From contig DATDRM010000277.1 in the NCBI GenBank assembly GCA_035291705.1, positions 1 to 18,971 on the forward strand: 18,971 nt of DNA, in the 5' to 3' direction. The DNA comes from DATDRM01 sp035291705. Lineage in GTDB: Bacteria > Chloroflexota > Anaerolineae > Anaerolineales > UBA4823. Shown here one piece after another: positions 14,355 through 18,971 of the stretch; position 1 is the first letter of the stretch, and every line of letters begins with the position of its first letter. The position numbers and the translations under genes are program-made. A model generated the notes under the pieces. That model did no database searches, was not told the DNA's origin, and saw only the letters and a list, made by a program, of their open reading frames with translations.

Positions 14355-15284
14355 CTAGAACCAATCCCGCTTCCAAAAAACATATACGGCAGACAACGAT
14401 ATCACGAAGGTCAAAACCAGGATCACCAGGAATCCAAGCGGGTGGCCCTGCAATGGCAGATTCACGTTCATACCATAGAAGCTGGTAACCAAGACCGGCA
14501 GGCTTAACACGATTGTAACCGAAGTCAAGAATTTCATCACCGTGTTCAGGTTATTCGAAATGATCGACGCAAAGGCGTCCATCATGCTGCTGAGGATGTT
14601 GCTGGCGATGTTGGTCATTTCGATCGCCTGCTGGTTCTCGATCAGCACGTCCTCCAACAGATCCTCGTCGTCGGGATAAGTCTGGAACAGCTGGCTACGT
14701 TGCAGGCGCTCCATCATCAGCTCGTTGGACTTCAGCGCGGTGGTGAAATAGGTCAGGCATTTTTGATACTTGAGCAGCTCCATCACTTCCTTGTTGCGCG
14801 TGGAGAGCTGTAATTGGTCTTCGAGGGCGTCGACGATCTTGTTGATTTCCTTCAAGTGTGCCAGGTAAATCTGGGCTGATTTCAACAACATACGCAGGAT
14901 AAAACGGTTGCGCTTGGTGGTGGATAAGTCCCGCACCCGGCCCGTAGCAAATCCCTGCAGGATCTCATTATCGTACTTACAGACAGTCAGGATTAATCGA
15001 TCCGTGAGAATGATACCGAGAGGTAGAGTAGTATAGGGGACATCGACGTTTTCCCCCTGGTAATATGGAATGCGCAGCACGATCAGAATCTCGCCGTCCT
15101 CGCGTTCCGTATGAGCTTGCTCGTCCAGGTCTAAAGGGTAGGTCAGGAAATCGTGTTGGAACCCCAACGCTTGCAGTTGGGAGACCTCTTCAGATGTGGG
15201 GTCGATAACATTGATCCAGCAGCCGCTGGTTGGCTCTACCTGCGTCAAGAGTCCAATTTCGCCGTTCTTAAAGATCGTGATCAT
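14355..15284 (-). CDS. corA: CorA-family magnesium/divalent cation channel
   Basis: A 309-residue channel protein. An N-terminal cytoplasmic alpha/beta domain (about 1-130) is followed by long helices (about 130-250) that form the gating funnel. Two membrane helices come next (about 252-270 and 284-304), with the signature GMN at 271-273 (FYGMNVNLP) at the pore mouth and a basic end (FWKRDWF). Homopentameric uptake of Mg2+, or Co2+/Ni2+ in some members, is the family role. The ATG follows a strong AGGAGGAG site. Upstream lies an unusually long leader with two terminator-like structures and two short ORFs, which suggests regulation by attenuation. It converges on rnhB across a repeat. Confidence 0.93.
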   Translation of the reverse strand: MITIFKNGEIGLLTQVEPTSGCWINVIDPTSEEVSQLQALGFQHDFLTYPLDLDEQAHTEREDGEILIVLRIPYYQGENVDVPYTTLPLGIILTDRLILTVCKYDNEILQGFATGRVRDLSTTKRNRFILRMLLKSAQIYLAHLKEINKIVDALEDQLQLSTRNKEVMELLKYQKCLTYFTTALKSNELMMERLQRSQLFQTYPDDEDLLEDVLIENQQAIEMTNIASNILSSMMDAFASIISNNLNTVMKFLTSVTIVLSLPVLVTSFYGMNVNLPLQGHPLGFLVILVLTFVISLSAVYVFWKRDWF

Positions 15285-15327
15285 CGGTCATCTCCTCCTG
15301 GGCAACTGCCCGGGTACTTAATCAGAG

Positions 15328-15387
15328 TCAGGGTGGCTTAGAATGATCTAAGGGAACCTCATCCTGGGATGAATTGGTCGTGTCCAT
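15328..15387 (-). CDS. Candidate 19-aa leader peptide ORF before corA
   Basis: MDTTNSSQDEVPLDHSKPP, with an ideal AAGGAG (15395-15400) seven bases before the ATG. It ends 43 bases before the corA ATG and is in a different frame, so it is not an N-terminal extension. It lies between the strong terminator and corA, where its translation could influence corA expression. No homology is recognised, so coding is inferred from the ribosome site alone. Confidence 0.4.
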   Translation of the reverse strand: MDTTNSSQDEVPLDHSKPP

Positions 15388-15398
15388 CGAAATACTCC

Positions 15399-15504
15399 TT
15401 CTTACAACAAAAAACGCTTCCCGAGAGAGCCTGTTACACATTTCAACAACGGCTCGCCGAGCAAGCTGAAGGCTCGACTTTTCGGGAAGCGTGGACGTGC
15501 GAAA
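15399..15504. repeat. 106-base inverted-repeat element flanked by 9-bp direct repeats
   Basis: The 9-base sequence AAATACTCC (plus strand) occurs at 15390-15398 and again at 15505-15513. The 106 bases between them hold subterminal 11-bp perfect inverted repeats (15414-15424 / 15482-15492). This resembles a miniature transposable element with a target duplication. The extreme ends, however, are only weakly complementary, and the same bases form a good terminator. Confidence 0.35.
15407..15492 (-). terminator. Branched intrinsic terminator in the corA leader
   Basis: On the minus strand, ACGCTTCCCGA (15492-15482) pairs perfectly with TCGGGAAGCGT (15424-15414), followed directly by TTTTTGTTG. 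Inside are a 5-bp stem (GAGCC/GGCTC, 15475-15471 / 15431-15427), a GCTTGC-TCG-GCGAGC hairpin and a TGTT/AACA hairpin, giving a three-way junction. It lies about 120 bases upstream of the corA start and would block corA unless an alternative fold forms. Confidence 0.65.
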
Positions 15505-15533
15505 AAATACTCCCTCTAAGCAGGAGCCTCCTG
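15502..15533 (-). promoter_or_regulatory. Mutually exclusive hairpins at the end of the 44-aa ORF
   Basis: On the minus strand, CAGGA-GGC-TCCTG (15533-15521) and CTCCT...GGGAG (15526-15522 / 15514-15510) share the TCCT bases, so only one can form. The second is followed by TATTTTTT (15509-15502), as in a weak intrinsic terminator. The TAG stop of the 44-aa ORF (15518-15516) sits in its loop, so a terminating ribosome would disrupt it. Confidence 0.4.
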
Positions 15534-15650
15534 GTCAGAACTACGTTTGGGCACCCCGGTATGCCGGGGGAAGCCGGCGCGCCGCCAACCGCCTTGCGCG
15601 AATAAGGCGTGGTGATGAGTGAGGATGGGCTTGCTCTTGCCAATTTTCAT
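15516..15650 (-). CDS. Candidate 44-aa leader ORF upstream of corA
   Basis: A 44-codon ORF starts at the ATG at 15650 behind AAAGGCGGTGAG and begins MKIGKSKPILTHHHALFAQ. It has three consecutive His codons, ten Arg/Lys and five Pro codons. It lies 52 bases after a strong promoter and ends in the loop of a terminator-like hairpin. A strong CCCCGG/CCGGGG hairpin (15554-15569) falls within it. No homologue is recognised; it may be a regulatory leader peptide or a chance ORF. Confidence 0.4.
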   Translation of the reverse strand: MKIGKSKPILTHHHALFAQGGWRRAGFPRHTGVPKRSSDQEAPA

Positions 15651-15708
15651 GCTCACCGCCTTTCTGCGGGCCGGGCTCTCTGTCATTTGCGCCCCTGGTC
15701 ACAAAGCT

Positions 15709-15737
15709 AGTATAGCAAAGAGGTGGGAAAGGGGCAA
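15709..15737 (-). promoter_or_regulatory. Strong promoter for the corA leader
   Basis: On the minus strand, TTGCCC (15732-15737) and TATACT (15709-15714) are separated by exactly 17 bases, with TG at the extended -10 position (TGCTATACT). The predicted start is near 15702, giving corA a 5' leader of about 418 bases. Confidence 0.65.
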
Positions 15738-15760
15738 GAGGTGAATTGGAAATAATTGTA

Positions 15761-15874
15761 TTAGGATTGGTGTCTGCGCCGCGCCGCCACAAACTTGGTC
15801 ACCTCCGCAGCGATGGAGGGCACGATCAGCAGCGGCGGCACCAACTGTCACTGCGCCCAGCCGAGTGGGTCGGG
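15761..15874 (-). pseudogene. Remnant of a second P-type ATPase C-terminus
   Basis: In a frame different from the intact ATPase just upstream, this segment reads PDPLGWAQ, a TGA stop at 15850-15848, then QLVPPLLIVPSIAAEVTK and FVAARRRHQS before TAA. It aligns without gaps to the end of the intact ATPase (residues 922-948, including EWMVVLGLALIPAFSEELTK). The in-frame TGA falls exactly where the intact gene has W930, as expected for TGG mutated to TGA. Proline, Glu-x-Thr-Lys and the basic tail are shared. I read it as the decayed last helix of a tandem paralogue; the rest of that gene is gone. Confidence 0.6.
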
Positions 15875-15885
15875 TCATTGGCAGA

Positions 15886-18768
15886 TTATGCTGCAAATCT
15901 CCTATCCCTCCAGCGCAGGTAAGCTTTGGTGAGCTCTTCCGAGAAGGCTGGGATGAGTGCCAGGCCTAAGACCACCATCCACTCGTTTGAGCTGAGGAAA
16001 TGTGTATTGAAAACCGGCTGTAAGAATGGCACATTGATCACCAGGAGCAATAATGCGACGGACAGGCCAACGGCATATTGCATAAATCGGTTGGTGAATA
16101 TTCCCAGACGAAATATGGATAGCCTTTCTGAGCGCACGGTATAGGCGCGGAACAGCTCGCACAGCGACAACGTAACGAAGGCCATCGTCTCGGCGCTTTG
16201 CACGTCGACGCCTCGCCAATTGTATTGCAGTAGAAAGGCGAGTGGGTTGGTCTGGGGCGGTATCACGTCGCCTTTTGAGAGATGCCAGAGCAGCCCGATG
16301 GCAAACGCTGTTAAAGTCGCTCCAGTCTGGGTGATGGTCTGGATCAGGATACCCAACCGCATGGGGCGATTGACGATCGGTTCACTTGCCTGCCTGGGTG
16401 GGTGCTGCATGGTGTCCGGATCACCTTTTTCCATTGCCAACGCCAGCGCGGGCGCTCCATCCGTTAGAAGATTCAGCCATAATAGCTGGATCACCGTCAA
16501 GGGCGTCGGCAACCCGGCTAATGTCGCCAGGAAGATGATCATGATTTCCGCTACGTTCGACGATAGCAGGAAAAACACGAATTTGCGAATATTGGCGTAG
16601 ATGATCCGCCCCTGTTCTACAGCTGAGACGATGCTGGCGTAATTGTCGTCCGTCAGCACCATATCAGCGCTCTCTTTGGCCACGTCCGTGCCAGTGATGC
16701 CCATCGCCACGCCGATGTCGGCCTTTTTAATCGCCGGCGCATCGTTGACCCCATCTCCGGTCATCGCCACCACCTCATCGCGAGATTGAAGCGCCTCGAC
16801 GATGCGCAGCTTGTGAGCCGGAGAGACGCGGGCGAAGACGTCGATGTACTCTATCTCCTGGTGCAGGCGCTCGTCGTCCATCTCGCCCAGCTCCGCTCCG
16901 GTCAGCACCTGGTGACCAGGCTCCAGCAGGCCAATCGATTCGGCGATGGCGCGCGCCGTGTTAGGATAATCGCCGGTGATCATCACCGTGCGGATGCCGG
17001 CCTGGCGGGCTTTTTCCAGGGCTGGGGGCACTTCCAATCGCGGCGGGTCGATCATCCCGATCAGCCCGGTGAAGACCAGCTCCCGCTCCAATGTCTCCGC
17101 GGCGATCTCTTCCGGCAGCTCCGGCAGGGTGCGATAAGCCAGCCCCAGGACGCGCAGGGCGTCTTGCGTCATGGCGTCATTTGCCGCCAGGATACGCATG
17201 CGCTGCGCCTCGTCCAGCGGCTTAGTGCGGCCATCCAGGCTGCGGTAGTGGGTGCACTGCTCCAGCACCAGGTCGGGCGCCCCCTTTACCGTGACGAGGT
17301 TGCTCCCTGCTTCATCTTCTCCGTCGAAGGGTATCTGGTCTTCCGTACCATGTCCTTGGAGGGCGTGCACCGTGATCATGCGCTTGCGGTCGGAGTCGAA
17401 CGGTATTTCCTGCGCCCGTGGGTAAGCTTTGTTGAGAGCTGACGCCCACACGCCGGCTTTGGCCGCCGCCACGATCAACGCCCCTTCGGTTGGGTCTCCC
17501 ACCATACGGTAAGTTTGCTTTCCCTCATCCGTTCGGTGTTCTTCCAGTTCGGCGTCGTTGTTGAGCGCGGCCACCCATAGCGCGGCCAGCACCCCTGGCA
17601 GGTCGGCGACCGGCTGAATCCTGCCATCCGTCCGAAACTCGCCCACCGGAGCATAGCCGCTGCCGGTCACCTCCATGAAATGCCCATCCACCCACAGCCG
17701 GGTTACCGTCATCTCGTTCTGCGTCAGGGTGCCGGTCTTATCCGAGCAGATCACCGTCGCCGAACCCAGCGTTTCGACCGAGGAAAGGCGGCGGATCAGG
17801 GCGTGGCGCTTGATCATCTCGCGCATCCCCAGTGCCAGGCTGATCGTCACAACGGCTGGCAAGCCTTCCGGAACCGCGGCGATCGCCAGCCCGACCGCGA
17901 TCAAGAACATGTCCAATGGATTGTAGCCGCGCAGCCAACCCACTACGAACACCAGGGCGCAGATCGCCAGAGCCGCCCACCCCAGGGTTTTTCCCAGTTG
18001 ATCCAGGCGGCGCTGCAGGGGAGTCTGCTCCTGCTCGACCGCCTGGAGCATCTCAGCGATCAGACCGATCTGGGTGTGCATTCCCGTACTGACGACGACC
18101 CCTTTGCCTCGCCCGTAATTGACCAGCGTGCCCATAAAGGTTGTATTCTTGCGGTCACCAAGCGGGATATCGGCTTCCAGGCTCACGGCGGCGTTCTTCT
18201 GCACCGGCACCGATTCGCCAGTCAAGGCCGCCTCCTCGACTCGCAAGTTGACAGCTTCCAGCAAGCGCACGTCCGCTGGCACATAGTACCCCGCCTCCAG
18301 CAGTACCAGGTCACCCGGCACAAGCTCGTGGGCCGGGATCACCTGCCGCGATCCATCCCGGATCACGTGCGCTTCCGGAGCGGCCAGTTTGCGCAACGCC
18401 GCCAGGGCCTGCTCGGCGCGCCGCTCCTGGATCACTCCCAGTGCGGCGTTCAAAACTACGATCGCCAGGATGGCCGCCGCCTCGATATAATCGCCCAACA
18501 CAGCCGAGATCAGCGCGGCGACGATCAGCATAATCACCACAAAGTTGTTGAACTGATCCCGCAGCATCTGCCAGAATGTGGTGGGAGGCGCCTCGACCAG
18601 CTGGTTTGGGCCGTATTTTGCCAGCCGTTGCTGGGCTTCTTCCGGGGATAAGCCATTCTCAGCAAACGTTTCCAGCCGCGCTAACACAGCTTCGGCATCA
18701 ATGGCGTGCCACGAATCGCCGTCGATAATTTTTGAGGTCTCGGGGGTTATCGGTTTATTAATCTCCAT
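15886..18768 (-). CDS. P2-type Ca2+-translocating ATPase (SERCA/PMCA-like)
   Basis: A 960-residue membrane pump. Domain order is N-terminal cation-ATPase region (about 18-88), actuator domain with TGES (183-186), M4 with PEGLP (E301), the phosphorylation site DKTGTLT (D343), the nucleotide domain with KGAP (495-498), MITGD (596-600), and the hinge TGDGVNDAP (670-678). Then follow M5 with SNVAE (N738, E741), M6 with NLLTDG (N766, T769, D770) and M8 with LCELF (E871). These match the SERCA ligands E309, N768, E771, N796, T799, D800 and E908, so both Ca2+ sites appear complete. Ca2+ efflux is likely; Mn2+ cannot be excluded. The ATG has GAGAAGG only two bases away, which is rather close. A fragment of a related C-terminus follows its stop. 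Confidence 0.93.
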   Translation of the reverse strand: MEINKPITPETSKIIDGDSWHAIDAEAVLARLETFAENGLSPEEAQQRLAKYGPNQLVEAPPTTFWQMLRDQFNNFVVIMLIVAALISAVLGDYIEAAAILAIVVLNAALGVIQERRAEQALAALRKLAAPEAHVIRDGSRQVIPAHELVPGDLVLLEAGYYVPADVRLLEAVNLRVEEAALTGESVPVQKNAAVSLEADIPLGDRKNTTFMGTLVNYGRGKGVVVSTGMHTQIGLIAEMLQAVEQEQTPLQRRLDQLGKTLGWAALAICALVFVVGWLRGYNPLDMFLIAVGLAIAAVPEGLPAVVTISLALGMREMIKRHALIRRLSSVETLGSATVICSDKTGTLTQNEMTVTRLWVDGHFMEVTGSGYAPVGEFRTDGRIQPVADLPGVLAALWVAALNNDAELEEHRTDEGKQTYRMVGDPTEGALIVAAAKAGVWASALNKAYPRAQEIPFDSDRKRMITVHALQGHGTEDQIPFDGEDEAGSNLVTVKGAPDLVLEQCTHYRSLDGRTKPLDEAQRMRILAANDAMTQDALRVLGLAYRTLPELPEEIAAETLERELVFTGLIGMIDPPRLEVPPALEKARQAGIRTVMITGDYPNTARAIAESIGLLEPGHQVLTGAELGEMDDERLHQEIEYIDVFARVSPAHKLRIVEALQSRDEVVAMTGDGVNDAPAIKKADIGVAMGITGTDVAKESADMVLTDDNYASIVSAVEQGRIIYANIRKFVFFLLSSNVAEIMIIFLATLAGLPTPLTVIQLLWLNLLTDGAPALALAMEKGDPDTMQHPPRQASEPIVNRPMRLGILIQTITQTGATLTAFAIGLLWHLSKGDVIPPQTNPLAFLLQYNWRGVDVQSAETMAFVTLSLCELFRAYTVRSERLSIFRLGIFTNRFMQYAVGLSVALLLLVINVPFLQPVFNTHFLSSNEWMVVLGLALIPAFSEELTKAYLRWRDRRFAA

Positions 18769-18851
18769 AGCCTTCTCTGATAATAGAAAGATTTACCATC
18801 TTTGTGCATCATTTTACATCAATATAATAGCCAATATTTTAAGGATTTCCT

Positions 18852-18971
18852 TCATTCTGAATATACCCAGACGTGCAGCGACTGCGGGCCATGAACGCCG
18901 AGCGTCACGGTGAGTTCAATATCCGCTGTGCGGCTTGGGCCGGTGATCAAGATCAGATACCCCTGATCTTT
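18852..18971 (-). CDS. LUD/LutC-type protein, C-terminal end
   Basis: Only the last 39 residues are in the window. The frame is open to the right edge and no start is present. The segment ITGPSRTADIELTVTLGVHGPQSLHV is the characteristic C-terminal block of the LUD domain (DUF162), found in LutC and the C-terminal part of LutB of the L-lactate oxidation system. Which of these it is, or whether it is a standalone LUD protein, cannot be told from the fragment. It ends 83 AT-rich bases before the ATPase start; no terminator or convincing promoter was found in that gap. Confidence 0.75.
   Translation of the reverse strand, partial: KDQGYLILITGPSRTADIELTVTLGVHGPQSLHVWVYSE

Noticed and set aside
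15400..15540. M-box (ykoK) Mg2+ riboswitch in the corA leader
   Set aside because: An AGGCTCCT block resembling the M-box start is present on the minus strand, but the GCTGCTGCCC, GACGCC and GGGTCAACAG core blocks do not follow in order.
15886..15896. C-terminal extension or programmed frameshift of the intact ATPase into the downstream homologous segment
   Set aside because: The intact protein already has a complete C-terminal helix and basic end; the downstream copy is a duplicate with an internal stop, not a continuation.
17680..18651. 323-aa open frame on the plus strand
   Set aside because: It is antisense to the conserved N-terminal half of the P-type ATPase; its composition is Gln/His/Arg-rich with no domain signature.
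18787..18803. Hairpin AAAGAT/ATCTTT before the ATPase as a LUD-gene terminator
   Set aside because: A 6-bp A-T-rich stem with no T-run; too weak to call.
1..18971. CRISPR arrays, integrases, transposases or prophage genes
   Set aside because: None were found on reading both strands; the genes are mostly housekeeping and transport.

Overview
The window looks like a stretch of a Chloroflexota chromosome, most likely class Anaerolineae. I infer this from moderately high GC, a mevalonate-pathway decarboxylase, a Roadblock/LC7 gene directly upstream of CTP synthase, and the mix of housekeeping and lineage-typical hypothetical genes. No search was run, so the taxonomy is inference. I see no prophage, CRISPR array or intact insertion sequence.

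Left part (1-6391). The 3' end of a mevalonate-pathway decarboxylase gene is followed by a site-2 protease (rseP). Next comes a tightly coupled four-gene run (HEAT-repeat protein, AEC-type carrier, exported MA-clan peptidase, acylphosphatase) joined by 4-, 1- and 4-base overlaps. This run meets radC tail-to-tail over a 4-base stop-stop overlap. A small membrane protein with two zinc ribbons is divergent from radC.

Middle (6392-14354). Enolase (minus) has a clear intrinsic terminator and is divergent from a plsC-type acyltransferase over a shared promoter region. plsC ends tail-to-tail on pyrG, which lies in an operon behind a Roadblock/LC7 gene. A tRNA-Pro(TGG) with its own promoter is divergent from that operon. 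Downstream of the tRNA runs a plus-strand series: a 109-aa unknown, a zinc-phospholipase-C-like protein with a probable leaderless start, a degenerate membrane-anchored NERD-like protein, a dolichyl-phosphate-sugar-synthase-like GT2 and RNase HII.

Right part (14355-18971). All genes are on the minus strand and concern cations: a CorA-type Mg2+ channel and a large P2-type Ca2+ ATPase, with the very end of a LUD/LutC-type protein at the window edge. Between the ATPase and corA lie about 600 bases without a conventional gene, and these are the most interesting bases in the window. They hold (i) a decayed remnant of a second P-type ATPase C-terminus, (ii) a strong promoter giving corA a leader of about 418 nt, (iii) a 44-aa leader ORF whose stop codon lies in a terminator-like hairpin, (iv) a second, strong branched terminator flanked by 9-bp direct repeats, and (v) a 19-aa ORF with a strong ribosome-binding site just before corA. 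I propose this as a candidate attenuation or metal-sensing leader that does not match the M-box core I know.
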